This document shows positions 22,320-30,315 of a stretch of 34,827 nucleotides of DNA, piece by piece. Both the position numbers and the translations under genes were made by a program. The first letter of the stretch is position 1. Each line of letters starts with the position of its first letter. Origin of the DNA: Pseudomonadota bacterium (GTDB lineage: Bacteria; Pseudomonadota; Gammaproteobacteria; Steroidobacterales; Steroidobacteraceae); the NCBI GenBank assembly GCA_023433465.1, contig JAEZCR010000184.1, positions 1 to 34,827 of the forward strand. Reading direction: 5' to 3'. Under the pieces are notes generated by a model. The model was not told the origin of the DNA. It made no database searches and was given only the letters and a program-made list of their open reading frames with translations.

Positions 22320-23756
22320 ATGAGCGCGGCCCACGACAAGATGGTCGAGTTCGGCGGCCGCGTCGTCATCATCGGCTGCGGCAGCATCGGCCAGGGCATC
22401 CTGCCACTCATCGGGCGGCACATCCCGGTCGACGGCAAGGGCAAGCTGACGGTGCTGTCGGCGGACGAGCAGGGGCGCGGCCTCGCGCGCAAGAACGGCG
22501 CGCGTTTCGAACACACCCACCTGACGCCGGCCAACTACCGCAAGATTCTCGGCAAACACGTCCAGTCCGGCGACCTGGTCCTCAACCTCTCGGTGAACGT
22601 CTCGAGTCTCGACCTCGTGAGTTTCTGCGCCGAGGTGGGCGCGTTGTACGTCGACACCTCGATCGAGCCCTGGCCCGGCGTCTACGCCAACCCGATGCTC
22701 AAGATGCGCGAGCGCACGAACTACGTGATCCGCGAGAAAGCGCTGAAACTCGCGAAGGAGCTCGGTCCGGATTCTCCCACCGCGGTCGTCGATCACGGCG
22801 CCAACCCGGGGCTCGTGTCGCACTTCGTCAAGCGCGCGCTGCGGGATCTCGATCGCATCCTGCGCGACGGCAAGGCGCAGCCGGCCTCGCGCGAGGAGTG
22901 GGCGGCGCTCGCGCGCGACCTCGGCGTCGAGGTGATCCAGATCGCGGAGCGCGACACGCAGGTCAGCGATCACGCCAAGCGCCACGGCGAGTTCGTCAAC
23001 ACCTGGTCCATCGACGGGTTCGTCGACGAGCTCATGCAGCCGAGCGAGGTTTCGATCGGAACACACGAGCTGCTCCTGCCGCGGCGCGCGCGCCAGCATC
23101 GCGCGAATTCCGGTACCTTGTATCTGCTGCGGCCGGGCGGCGGCACGTTCGCGCGTAGCTGGACGCCGTCCGTGGGCGGGTACCAGGGCATGCTCGTCAC
23201 GCACGACGAGGTGTTTTCGATCGCGGATTTCCTGAGCCTGCGCGATGGAGACCGCTTCACCTATCGGCCCACCGTGATGTTCGTCTATCACCCCTGCGAC
23301 GACGGGATGTTGTCCGCGCTCGAGCTCGAAGGCCGCGGCTGGAAAATGCAGCCGTCGGGCCGGCGCCTGGGCCGCGACATCGCGGATGGAATGGACGAAC
23401 TAGGCGTGTTGCTGGCGGGGCACGCCAAGAACGCCTACTGGTTCGGGTCGCAGCTCTCCATTGACGAAGCGCGCCGTCACCTCGATTTCGCCAATGCAAC
23501 TACCGTGCAGGTCGTCGCGGGCGCGCTCGCGGCGGCGGTGTGGGCGATCCGCAATCCCCGCAGGGGTCTCGTGGAGCCCGACCAGATGGATCACGAGGAA
23601 TGCCTCGAGATCGCCACGCCCTATCTCGGCAAACTCACCGGCGAATTCACCGACTGGACACCCCTGCAGGGTCGCGGCCAGCTCTTTCCCGAAAAGCTCG
23701 ACGTCGACAATCCGTGGCAGATGCAGAACATCCGCGGCCGCCAGTGGGTGTCGTAA
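22320..23756 (+). CDS. hss: Homospermidine synthase
   Basis: A 478-residue NAD-dependent enzyme that makes sym-homospermidine from putrescine (or spermidine plus putrescine) in the cytoplasm. The length matches the Blastochloris enzyme (477). The N-terminal Rossmann motif is VVIIGCGSIGQG. Family segments include LVLNLSVNVSSLDL, ALYVDTSIEPWPGVY, VDHGANPGLVSHFVK, QIAERDTQVS, FVNTWSIDGFVDE, ELGVLLAGHAKNAYWFGSQLSIDEAR and TDWTPLQGRGQLFPE. The ATG at 22320 has AAGGGG upstream; an in-frame GTG at 22287 would add eleven residues of unlikely sequence. The gene has its own promoter-like element. Catalase follows after 71 bases. Confidence 0.92.
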   Translation: MSAAHDKMVEFGGRVVIIGCGSIGQGILPLIGRHIPVDGKGKLTVLSADEQGRGLARKNGARFEHTHLTPANYRKILGKHVQSGDLVLNLSVNVSSLDLVSFCAEVGALYVDTSIEPWPGVYANPMLKMRERTNYVIREKALKLAKELGPDSPTAVVDHGANPGLVSHFVKRALRDLDRILRDGKAQPASREEWAALARDLGVEVIQIAERDTQVSDHAKRHGEFVNTWSIDGFVDELMQPSEVSIGTHELLLPRRARQHRANSGTLYLLRPGGGTFARSWTPSVGGYQGMLVTHDEVFSIADFLSLRDGDRFTYRPTVMFVYHPCDDGMLSALELEGRGWKMQPSGRRLGRDIADGMDELGVLLAGHAKNAYWFGSQLSIDEARRHLDFANATTVQVVAGALAAAVWAIRNPRRGLVEPDQMDHEECLEIATPYLGKLTGEFTDWTPLQGRGQLFPEKLDVDNPWQMQNIRGRQWVS

Positions 23757-23827
23757 AGGAGGCCAAGGGCCAATGTGAAGCGCGGGTGCGCTGTGGTAGC
23801 AAGTCTTCCGGCAAAGGAGTTCGAACG

Positions 23828-25315
23828 ATGAACACGCGACACGGGCATTCGACGACGGGCACGGGCGCTCCGGCCGCGAGCGACCGCAATTCACTGACCA
23901 TCGGTCCGGACGGTCCCATCCTCCTGCACGACGTCCACTTCCTCGAGCAGATGGCGCACTTCAATCGCGAGAAGGTGCCGGAGCGTCAGCCGCACGCGAA
24001 GGGAGCGGGCGCCTTCGGAACGTTCGAGGCGACGCACGACGTCTCGCGCTACACGAAGGCCGCGATGTTCCAGAAGGGCGCGAAGACCGGAATGCTGGCG
24101 CGTTTCTCCACCGTCGCCGGCGAGATGGGCAGTCCCGACACCTGGCGCGACGTACGGGGCTTCTCACTCAAGTTCTATACCACCGAGGGCAACTACGATC
24201 TGGTCGGCAACAACACGCCGATCTTCTTCGTGCGCGACCCGATGAAGTTCCCGCACTTCATCCGCAGCCAGAAGCGCCTGCCGGACTCGGGCCTGCGCGA
24301 CAATCACATGCAGTGGGACTTCTGGACCAACAATCCGGAATCGGCGCACCAGGTAACCTATCTACTCGGCACGCGCGGACTGCCGCGCACCTGGCGCCAC
24401 ATGAACGGCTACGGCTCGCACACCTACATGTGGGTCAACGCGAAGGGCGACCGTTTCTGGGTGAAGTACCACTTCCACACGCGGCAGGGCATGAAGTTCT
24501 TCAGCAACGCCGAGGCGCAGCGGATGGCCGGCCTCGACGCCGACTACCACCGGCGCGACCTGTTCGAAGCGATCGCGCGCGGCGAGTACCCGCAGTGGGT
24601 GATGTCGGTGCAGGTGATGCCGTACGAAGACGCGAAGACCTATCGCATCAATCCGTTCGATCTCACGAAGACATGGCCGCACCGCGACTATCCACTGGTC
24701 GTCGTGGGCGTGATGACCCTCGACCGCAACCCGGAGAACTTCTTCGCGCAGATCGAGCAGGCGGCGTTTTCACCGGGCAACATCGTCCCGGGAATCGGCC
24801 TTTCGCCGGACAAGATGCTGCTCGGTCGCGCCTTCGCCTACGCCGACGCGCAGCGCAATCGCATCGGCGCCAACTTCCACCAGCTTCCCGTCAACCAGCC
24901 GAAGGTGCCGGTCAACACGTACATGTTCGATGGCCACATGGCCTATCACCACAGCGGCAACGCGCCGGTTTACGCCACGAACAGCGGCGGGCGCCCCTGG
25001 GCGGACGAAACCGGACGCATGGCGGACGGCTGGGAGGCCGATGGCGAAATGGTGCGCAGTGCGTATACGCTGCGGGCCGAGGACGATGATTTCACCCAGC
25101 CTGGCATCCTGGTGCGCGAGGTGTTCGACGACGCCGCGCGCGACGGTCTCGTGGAGACCGTGGCGGGTAGTTTGGCGGGCGGCGTGCGCAGCCCGGTGCT
25201 GGAACGCGCGTTCGAATACTGGAAGTCGATAGACCCGGCGACGGGTTCGCGCATCGAGGACAAGGTGCGCAGCGGTCGCACGGCGGAGCCCGCATCGGGC
25301 ATGAGCGAAAGGTGA
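23828..25315 (+). CDS. Catalase (monofunctional heme type)
   Basis: A 495-residue small-subunit heme catalase that disproportionates H2O2. The catalytic histidine is H56 (PERQPHAKGAGAFGTFE) and the distal asparagine N129 (NNTPIFFVRDPMKFPHF). The proximal heme tyrosine is Y338 in RAFAYADAQRNR, matching the catalase pattern with A in two positions that are usually S and G. There is no signal peptide, so the enzyme should be cytoplasmic. AAAGGAG lies upstream of the ATG. The HPF-like gene follows 8 bases after its stop, so the two are probably cotranscribed. With sodB at 16513 it forms an antioxidant pair, although the two are not adjacent. Confidence 0.95.
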   Translation: MNTRHGHSTTGTGAPAASDRNSLTIGPDGPILLHDVHFLEQMAHFNREKVPERQPHAKGAGAFGTFEATHDVSRYTKAAMFQKGAKTGMLARFSTVAGEMGSPDTWRDVRGFSLKFYTTEGNYDLVGNNTPIFFVRDPMKFPHFIRSQKRLPDSGLRDNHMQWDFWTNNPESAHQVTYLLGTRGLPRTWRHMNGYGSHTYMWVNAKGDRFWVKYHFHTRQGMKFFSNAEAQRMAGLDADYHRRDLFEAIARGEYPQWVMSVQVMPYEDAKTYRINPFDLTKTWPHRDYPLVVVGVMTLDRNPENFFAQIEQAAFSPGNIVPGIGLSPDKMLLGRAFAYADAQRNRIGANFHQLPVNQPKVPVNTYMFDGHMAYHHSGNAPVYATNSGGRPWADETGRMADGWEADGEMVRSAYTLRAEDDDFTQPGILVREVFDDAARDGLVETVAGSLAGGVRSPVLERAFEYWKSIDPATGSRIEDKVRSGRTAEPASGMSER

Positions 25316-25323
25316 GGGAGAAA

Positions 25324-25800
25324 ATGGCTGCAAAATCCGCATCCGCGAGATCAGGTACGGCGCGCAAGACGGCGAGACCGAAGCCGAACCTGCTGGTCGG
25401 CACTCTGCCCGCGCGGCGGCTGCTCTCGCACGCGCAGCGGCAGAATGGCGCGGGCGCCGCGCTGCCGATCCACGTGCGCGCGACCCAGGGCCTCAATCCG
25501 ATCGAGCGCGACTACGTGCGCAACCGGCTCGGCGAAAAGCTGCGCAAACACGCGAGGTCCATCGAGCGCATCAGCGTCCGCGTGGAAGACATGAATGGTC
25601 CGCGCGGCGGCGTCGACCAGGCGTGTCGCGTGAAGGTGGTGCTGACCGGATTGCCGAGCGTGGTGGTCGAAACCCGGAGCGCGAAGTTGAGCGACGCGGT
25701 GGACGCGGCCGTCCTCGGCATCGAGCGCGCCGTGCGGCGCAGCCTCGAACGCCGGCGCGAGAAGCCGCTGCGACGCGGCGGAACTCAGAGATTGGTCTGA
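25324..25800 (+). CDS. HPF/RaiA-like ribosome-associated protein
   Basis: A 158-residue protein starting at the ATG at 25324 (AGGTGAGGGAG upstream). The N-terminal 35 residues are basic and disordered. The core (LPIHVRATQGLNPIERDYVRNRLGEKLRKHARSIERISVRVEDMNGPRGGVDQACRVKVVLTGLPSVVVETRSAKLSDAVDAAVLGIERAVRRSLER) has the beta-alpha-beta-beta-beta-alpha order of the S30EA/HPF family, which binds the 30S decoding region in stress or stationary phase. The C-terminal RRREKPLRRGG is basic. It lacks the long C-terminal dimerisation domain of long-form HPF. It overlaps the convergent dioxygenase gene by 16 bases. Confidence 0.72.
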   Translation: MAAKSASARSGTARKTARPKPNLLVGTLPARRLLSHAQRQNGAGAALPIHVRATQGLNPIERDYVRNRLGEKLRKHARSIERISVRVEDMNGPRGGVDQACRVKVVLTGLPSVVVETRSAKLSDAVDAAVLGIERAVRRSLERRREKPLRRGGTQRLV

Positions 25801-26633
25801 TCCGGCGGCACGTCGCGCGGCACACCCGCGGCGCTGCCGCCCTCGGCGCATTCCATGCCGTCGATGCCCACGCCGTAACAAGTCATCGAAATCGATCCCA
25901 GCGCGCAGCCGCGCACCAGCGGCGTGGCGCCCTTTCCCGACGCGGCCGCGATGCCCGCCACATATACAAGTGGCAGGAAATGGTCGGGCGTCGGCACCGC
26001 CGCCCGGTAGTCAGGGTGAGCCGCGAGTTCGCCGATGTCGTGAGGCCGCTCCGACATCAGCGCGGCGGCCGCGTCGTCGAAGCGGTACGCCCAGTCTTCT
26101 CCGCGCGGGTTGCGCCAGTCGACGCGGCGCAGGTTGTGCACGACGTTGCCGCTCGCGAGGATCAACACGCCGCGCTCGCGCAGCGCGGCGAGCTTCCGGC
26201 CCAGCCCGACGTGATATTCGAGCGGCTTCAGCGCGTTGATGGATAGCTGGATCACCGGGACGTCCGCTCCGGGATACAGATGCGCGAGCACGCTCCAGGT
26301 GCCGTGGTCGAGACCCCATTCATCGTGATCGAGGCCTAGCCACTCGGGCTTGGCGAGCTCGGCCACTTCGGCCGCGAGCTCCGGCATGCCGGGCGCCGGG
26401 TATTCGAACGCGAACAACTCGGCGGGAAACCCGTAAAAGTCGTGGATCGTACGCGGGCGCTGCATCGCGGTGACCGCGCTCGCGCCGATGAACCAGTGCG
26501 CCGACACCGCGAGGATGGCGCGCGGGCGCGGCAGCGCCTGTCCCAGCTTCCGCCAGGCCTGGGTGTACGTATTGCTCTCCAGCGTGTTCATCGGACTGCC
26601 GTGACCGATGAAGAGCGCAGGCATCGTCGTCAT
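25785..26633 (-). CDS. Class III extradiol dioxygenase, 4,5-DOPA dioxygenase (YgiD/DODA) family
   Basis: A 282-residue cytoplasmic member of the LigB-like dioxygenases that open catechol rings at the extradiol position. Characteristic sites are PALFIGHGSPMN with H11, LAVSAHW with H46, HDEWGLDHGTWSVLAHLYPGADVPVIQLSIN, LILASGNVVHNLRRVDW and PTPDHFLPLVYVAG; the histidines would bind Fe or Zn. The natural substrate of bacterial members is uncertain. The start at 26633 (or 26624, beginning MPALFIGHGSP) agrees with family N-termini, while the frame extends much further upstream across the divergent promoter region. Confidence 0.87.
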   Translation of the reverse strand: MTTMPALFIGHGSPMNTLESNTYTQAWRKLGQALPRPRAILAVSAHWFIGASAVTAMQRPRTIHDFYGFPAELFAFEYPAPGMPELAAEVAELAKPEWLGLDHDEWGLDHGTWSVLAHLYPGADVPVIQLSINALKPLEYHVGLGRKLAALRERGVLILASGNVVHNLRRVDWRNPRGEDWAYRFDDAAAALMSERPHDIGELAAHPDYRAAVPTPDHFLPLVYVAGIAAASGKGATPLVRGCALGSISMTCYGVGIDGMECAEGGSAAGVPRDVPPDQTNL

Positions 26634-26709
26634 GAATCGCGCCTCACACTGACAGACGGCTGGCTTGGCCGGGGGAGACTGGGCAAGAATGCAGCTTACA
26701 GGATCCGCC

Positions 26710-27624
26710 ATGACCGACCCAGCCAACAACCCCGGCGCGCCAAGAAAGGTTTTGCTGGCCACCGATCTGAGCGCACGCGGCGACCGCGCGCTCGAGCGCG
26801 CGATCGCCATCACCCGGCGTCACGACGCGGAGCTGCTGATCGTCCACGCCTTCGAGGATTTCCAGGAAACGACCATTACGTCCGGCCGGTCCGCCGGTCC
26901 GTCCTGGCGCCGTCCTCCCGATGCGGTCGCCATCATGAAACGGCGCATCCTGCAGGGTCTGCGCGCCGATCTCGGCGACGCGGTGGAGAGGGCCAGCATC
27001 CGGGTCGAGGAGGGCGATCCCGCGGAGGTCGTGGAACGGATCGCGATGACCGAACAGGTCGACCTCGTCGTCACGGGTGTCGCGCGCGAGGCCTTGTTTG
27101 CCCGGCAGCCCGTGATTCTCGGCAGGACCGTCGAACAACTGTTGCGGCGCCTGCCGGTGCCGGTTCTCATCGTCCGGAATCGCGTCCGCTCCGACTACGA
27201 AAAAATCGTCGTGACGACGGACTTCTCCGGGCCTTCGGGATATGCGCTGCAGCTCGCGCTGCGGTTCTTTTCGACCGAGACCGTGCACCTGCTGCACGTT
27301 TCCGAGGCGCCCTACACGGCGCTGGCGTCGGACGCGAATCGCCACGCGGAGAGTTTCCTGGACATCCACGCTGCCGACCTCGAAGACTTCCTCGCTTCCA
27401 TCTTCCTGCCCGCGGAGGACCGCAAGCGTATCGTTCCGATGGTCGAGCCCGGCTCGCCGCGGCAGCTCGTTCGCGAGTTCGCGCAGCTCCATGGCGTCGA
27501 TCTCGTGGTGCTCGGCACGCATGGCCGGGGCGCGGTCCTCGAAGCGCTGTTCGGCAGCGGCGCCAAGAGCATCCTGTCGACGCTTCCCTGTGATGCGTTG
27601 GTCGTGCGGGGGCCGGGCCAGTAG
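26710..27624 (+). CDS. Universal stress protein with two UspA domains
   Basis: A 304-residue tandem Usp protein. Domain 1 (about 11-155) starts RKVLLATDLSARGDRALERAI. Domain 2 (about 158-302) starts YEKIVVTTDFSGPSGYALQLAL. The second domain keeps the ATP-binding loop (GTHGRGAVLEALFGSGAKSIL). The first has GVAREALFARQPVILGRTVEQLL instead, lacking the small glycines, so it probably does not bind ATP in the same way. Such proteins act in stress tolerance and their partners are unknown. The ATG at 26710 lacks a good ribosome binding site, and 26689 is an alternative start. It is divergent from the dioxygenase gene. Confidence 0.88.
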   Translation: MTDPANNPGAPRKVLLATDLSARGDRALERAIAITRRHDAELLIVHAFEDFQETTITSGRSAGPSWRRPPDAVAIMKRRILQGLRADLGDAVERASIRVEEGDPAEVVERIAMTEQVDLVVTGVAREALFARQPVILGRTVEQLLRRLPVPVLIVRNRVRSDYEKIVVTTDFSGPSGYALQLALRFFSTETVHLLHVSEAPYTALASDANRHAESFLDIHAADLEDFLASIFLPAEDRKRIVPMVEPGSPRQLVREFAQLHGVDLVVLGTHGRGAVLEALFGSGAKSILSTLPCDALVVRGPGQ

Positions 27625-27678
27625 GCATTCGTCCGGTGTCCGCCGAACGACTCGCCCGCAATCTTGTCTGGACTCTCC

Positions 27679-28470
27679 ATGAACGAAAACATCCGCTGGA
27701 TCATCATCGCCGTGGTGGGCGTCGCCGCCGCCATCGCCGCTGTCGTCTATCGTGATCGCTGGTGGCCCGACCGGCCCACGCCCGCGCCGGAACAACCCGT
27801 CGTCGCGGTGCCGGAGGAGTTGCCGCCACCCGAGGAAGAAGCCGCGCCCCGACACCCACCACCGGTGACCGATTCCGACGAGGCGTTGCCGCCCCTCGAA
27901 GCCAGCGACCCCGCGTTGCGCGGATCGCTGGCCGAAGTGCTGGGTAGCGAGGCCGCCGGGCGCTTCTTCATCACGGAAAATCTCGTGCGGCAGATGGTCG
28001 TGACCATCGACAACCTGCCGGAACAGAAGGTCGCCGAACGCATTCGTCCGATGAAACCGGTGCCCGGGCAGTTCGCGACCTCGGGCACCGAGGACGCTCC
28101 CGTGCTCGATCCGGCCAACTACCGCCGCTACGAACCGCTGGTGGGGATGATCGAGTCGATCGATACGCCGAAGCTGATGACCGCCTACGCGCGCTACTAC
28201 CCGCTGCTCCAGGAATCGTATGAAAACCTCGGCCATCCGCCGCGGCATTTCAACGACCGGCTCATCGAGGTGATCGACCACCTGCTCGAGACGCCCGAGG
28301 TGCGCGACCCGATCGCGCTCAAGCGGCCCAACGTGCTGTATGAATTCGCGGACCCCGAGCTCGAGTCGCTCTCCGCGGGACAGAAGCTGCTGATCCGGAT
28401 GGGCAGCCAGAACGCCGGCAGGATCAAGGGGAAACTCAGGGAATGGCGCGCGGCGCTGGTCGCGCGTTGA
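27679..28470 (+). CDS. DUF3014 family protein
   Basis: A 263-residue protein. One N-terminal membrane helix (WIIIAVVGVAAAIAAVVY, about 6-23) is followed by a Pro- and Glu-rich linker (TPAPEQPVVAVPEELPPPEEEAAP), then a globular domain of about 190 residues (LEASDPALRGSLAEVLGSEAAGRFFITENLVRQMVVTIDNLPEQKV). This pattern is DUF3014, whose function is unknown. The linker and topology suggest a periplasmic domain on a tether. It lies 54 bases after the universal stress protein on the same strand. Confidence 0.8.
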   Translation: MNENIRWIIIAVVGVAAAIAAVVYRDRWWPDRPTPAPEQPVVAVPEELPPPEEEAAPRHPPPVTDSDEALPPLEASDPALRGSLAEVLGSEAAGRFFITENLVRQMVVTIDNLPEQKVAERIRPMKPVPGQFATSGTEDAPVLDPANYRRYEPLVGMIESIDTPKLMTAYARYYPLLQESYENLGHPPRHFNDRLIEVIDHLLETPEVRDPIALKRPNVLYEFADPELESLSAGQKLLIRMGSQNAGRIKGKLREWRAALVAR

Positions 28471-28504
28471 AGGAGCCGATTCCTGCCGGCACCAGTCGTG
28501 TTAG

Positions 28505-28765
28505 TTAGCCGCGGGACCGCGCGGCCTGCTCGAGATTCATGAGCCGCACCTGGACGCGCGTCGCCGAAACACTCTCCCACGCGCGCCATCCGGCGAACGC
28601 GGCCGGGATCAGCCACAGGTAGCCGTATGCGAACCACCAGACGACGCCGGTGATCGCGAGGTACAGCCAGAACGCGCCCGCCTTGTCTTGCGCGAGCGCC
28701 TGGAACGCTTCCGCCTTGTGACCCATTTCGTGTGCCTTCCGTGCGAGCCGGTCGTGGAAATTCAT
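28505..28765 (-). CDS. Small membrane protein of unknown function
   Basis: An 86-residue protein. A charged helical N-terminus (NFHDRLARKAHEMGHKAEAFQALAQDKAG) leads into a hydrophobic hairpin (AFWLYLAITGVVWWFAYGYLWLIPAAFAGWRAWESV), then a polar C-terminal helix. It is rich in tryptophan at the membrane interface. I recognise no family. The start at 28765 gives the most protein-like sequence, and the frame extends upstream over the structured region. It converges with the DUF3014 gene. Confidence 0.6.
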   Translation of the reverse strand: MNFHDRLARKAHEMGHKAEAFQALAQDKAGAFWLYLAITGVVWWFAYGYLWLIPAAFAGWRAWESVSATRVQVRLMNLEQAARSRG

Positions 28766-28815
28766 GTAGGCGCAGTCCTTCACCCGTTGCGGTGATTGGA
28801 CTGTAGCGGACGATT

Positions 28816-28866
28816 CGGGCGGGAACCATCGACTGCGTCGATGGGTAAAGCCTGAGGAAAAGCCCG
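28816..28866. other. Nested hairpin in a divergent intergenic region
   Basis: CCATCGAC-TGC-GTCGATGG (28826-28844) is an 8-bp perfect stem, enclosed by CGGGC (28816-28820) and GCCCG (28862-28866), with an unpaired purine-rich strand between them. It lies in the 179-base gap between the small membrane protein and the LEA2-like gene. It could be a structured 5' leader of either gene. I could not match it to a known riboswitch class. Confidence 0.35.
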
Positions 28867-28944
28867 CAAGACAGTGGCGCAACGTCCGATTGAGACACGC
28901 GGCGCCGCAATCGACGATGCAACGCTCATCGAGGAGTCGGAACC

Positions 28945-29433
28945 ATGAAGAGTCGACGGTTATTCCTTTCGGCCATGATCTTCACGCTCGCGGTTGCCGG
29001 CTGCGCATCGATGCAGCGTCGCGATCCGCTGCAGGTGACGGTCGCGGGCATTCAGCCGCTGCAGGGGCAGGGCATGGAGCTGCGGCTGCTCGTGAAGCTG
29101 CGCGTTCAGAACCCGAACGACGTGCCGGTGGAGTACGACGGTGTCGCGTTGACCATGGACGTTCAAGGCAAGACGCTCGCGTCCGGCGTCAGCGACGCGC
29201 GCGGCAGCGTGCCGCGTTTCGGCGAATCCGTCATTGAAGTGCCCGTCACCATCTCCGGATTCCGCATGGCGCGCCAGGCGATGGGCATGATCCGGGGCGG
29301 CGGCGCGGGCCTCGAGAAAATCAGCTACGAGATGTCGGGCAAGCTCAACGGCTCCGCCTTCAACACCGTGCGCTTCAGGACGAAAGGAGAGTTCGAGCTG
29401 CCGACCGGGCCCACGGAAATGCCTGGCGGATGA
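28945..29433 (+). CDS. LEA type 2 (WHy domain) lipoprotein
   Basis: A 162-residue lipoprotein with signal and lipobox AVAGC (lipidated cysteine near residue 20). The mature part, LQVTVAGIQPLQGQGMELRLLVKLRVQNPNDVPVEYDGVALTMDVQGKTLASGVSD, is the WHy/LEA-2 pattern (NPNDVPVEYDGV). It goes on with SVIEVPVTISGFRM. LEA-2 domains are immunoglobulin-like folds tied to desiccation or stress tolerance in plants; in bacteria the function is unknown. GAGGAG lies upstream of the ATG. The arsenic operon begins 63 bases after its stop. Confidence 0.83.
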   Translation: MKSRRLFLSAMIFTLAVAGCASMQRRDPLQVTVAGIQPLQGQGMELRLLVKLRVQNPNDVPVEYDGVALTMDVQGKTLASGVSDARGSVPRFGESVIEVPVTISGFRMARQAMGMIRGGGAGLEKISYEMSGKLNGSAFNTVRFRTKGEFELPTGPTEMPGG

Positions 29434-29460
29434 GGAGGTTGCGAAGACGGTCCGTCGCGG

Positions 29461-29490
29461 TTGACATTTCGATGATTCCCGAAATATCGT
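29461..29490 (+). promoter_or_regulatory. Promoter of the arsenic operon
   Basis: A perfect -35 box TTGACA (29461-29466) is followed after 18 bases by TATCGT (29485-29490). The latter ends 6 bases before the arsR ATG, leaving no room for a ribosome binding site, so the mRNA is likely leaderless. A perfect inverted repeat covers the spacer. Confidence 0.58.
29466..29485. promoter_or_regulatory. ArsR operator-like inverted repeat
   Basis: ATTTCG (29466-29471), eight bases, then CGAAAT (29480-29485): a perfect 6-bp inverted repeat lying between the -35 and -10 boxes of the ars promoter. An ArsR dimer bound here would block RNA polymerase. The site is read directly from sequence; binding is inferred from ArsR autoregulation in general. 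Confidence 0.55.
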
Positions 29491-29496
29491 ATCGTC

Positions 29497-29853
29497 ATGA
29501 AGACAGCCGAAGTCATTGCAGCGCTCGGCGCGCTGGCCCACGAGCACCGCCTCGCGATTTTCCGGCTGCTCGTCCAGCAGGGTCCTGCGGGTTTGCCTGC
29601 CGGTGCGATCGGCGAGCGGGTTGGGCTCGTCCCTTCGTCGCTCACGTTCCACCTGCAATCCTTGCAGCGCGCCGGGCTCATAAGCCAGGCGCGCGCGAGC
29701 CGCCAGCTGATCTACAGCGCGGACTACCCGGCGATGAACGGGCTCGTCGAATACCTCACTGACAAGTGCTGCGCCGCGGGCAACTCGGGCTGCGATTCGG
29801 CCTGCGTTCCACGTCCCGCGGCAAAAGCAGCGCGACGCAAGTCCGCGGCATGA
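29497..29853 (+). CDS. arsR: ArsR family arsenic-responsive repressor
   Basis: A 118-residue winged-helix repressor. The HTH region (LPAGAIGERVGLVPSSLTFHLQSLQRAGLISQARASRQLIYSAD) is typical. The classic metal motif ELCVCDL in the recognition helix is absent. Instead cysteines cluster in the C-terminus (C91, C92, C99, C103 in DKCCAAGNSGCDSAC), as in the ArsR subtype that binds As(III) with C-terminal thiols. It should repress the operon until arsenite binds. The ATG at 29497 lies 6 bases from the -10 box. Its stop overlaps an in-frame ATG of arsN2. Confidence 0.87.
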   Translation: MKTAEVIAALGALAHEHRLAIFRLLVQQGPAGLPAGAIGERVGLVPSSLTFHLQSLQRAGLISQARASRQLIYSADYPAMNGLVEYLTDKCCAAGNSGCDSACVPRPAAKAARRKSAA

Positions 29854-29861
29854 GGAGCGTC

Positions 29862-30299
29862 ATGAGTACCCGTTTGCCCATTTCTCCCCATCCGCCGCTC
29901 GAAGCCGTCGTGAAACTTCTCGCGGCGGCGCAACTTCCCACCGAAGACCTGACCGCGGCGCATTGCGAGAACTTCTTCTATTCCGGGCCGGAGACGACTC
30001 CCGCGGGGCTGGTCGGCCTGGAGATCTACGGTGACGTCGCGCTGCTGCGATCGCTGGTGGTCGCCCCCGACCGTCGCGGTGCGGGTGAAGGCGCCGAGCT
30101 GCTCAGGCACGCGGAGGAGCAGGCGCGGGCGCGCGGCGTGCGGTCACTGTTTCTGCTCACCACGACGGCGGAAGAGTTCTTCGCGCGGCACGGATACGAG
30201 CGCGCATCTCGGGAATCCGCGCCCGATTCCATCCGCGCGACGCGCGAATTCGCGGGTATTTGCCCCGCGAGCTCGGCGTTCATGGTTCGCCGCCTCTGA
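29862..30299 (+). CDS. arsN2: ArsN2-type GNAT acetyltransferase
   Basis: A 145-residue GNAT-fold acetyltransferase. The acetyl-CoA loop is VVAPDRRGAGEGAELLRHAEEQARARGVRSLFLLTTTAEEFFARHGYERASRESAPDSIRATREFAGICPASSAFMVRRL. The arrangement TTTAEEFFARHGYER...PDSIRATREFAGICPASSA is the one I associate with ArsN2, an acetyltransferase found in ars operons whose substrate is not settled. The ATG at 29862 has GAGGAG 7 bases upstream; the ATG at 29850 would overlap the arsR stop. It is second in the operon. Confidence 0.8.
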   Translation: MSTRLPISPHPPLEAVVKLLAAAQLPTEDLTAAHCENFFYSGPETTPAGLVGLEIYGDVALLRSLVVAPDRRGAGEGAELLRHAEEQARARGVRSLFLLTTTAEEFFARHGYERASRESAPDSIRATREFAGICPASSAFMVRRL

Positions 30300-30315
30300 C
30301 GACCGGAGCCAGGTC

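Noticed and set aside
26644..28281. Minus-strand open frame of 545 codons opposite the universal stress and DUF3014 genes
   Set aside because: The + strand genes carry Usp and DUF3014 signatures, so the antisense frame is a GC artefact.
28816..28866. c-di-GMP-I (GEMM) riboswitch
   Set aside because: The AACC and AAAGCC elements are suggestive, but the invariant GGACGCAAAGCC strand and the second helix (tetraloop receptor) are absent. Kept only as an unclassified hairpin.
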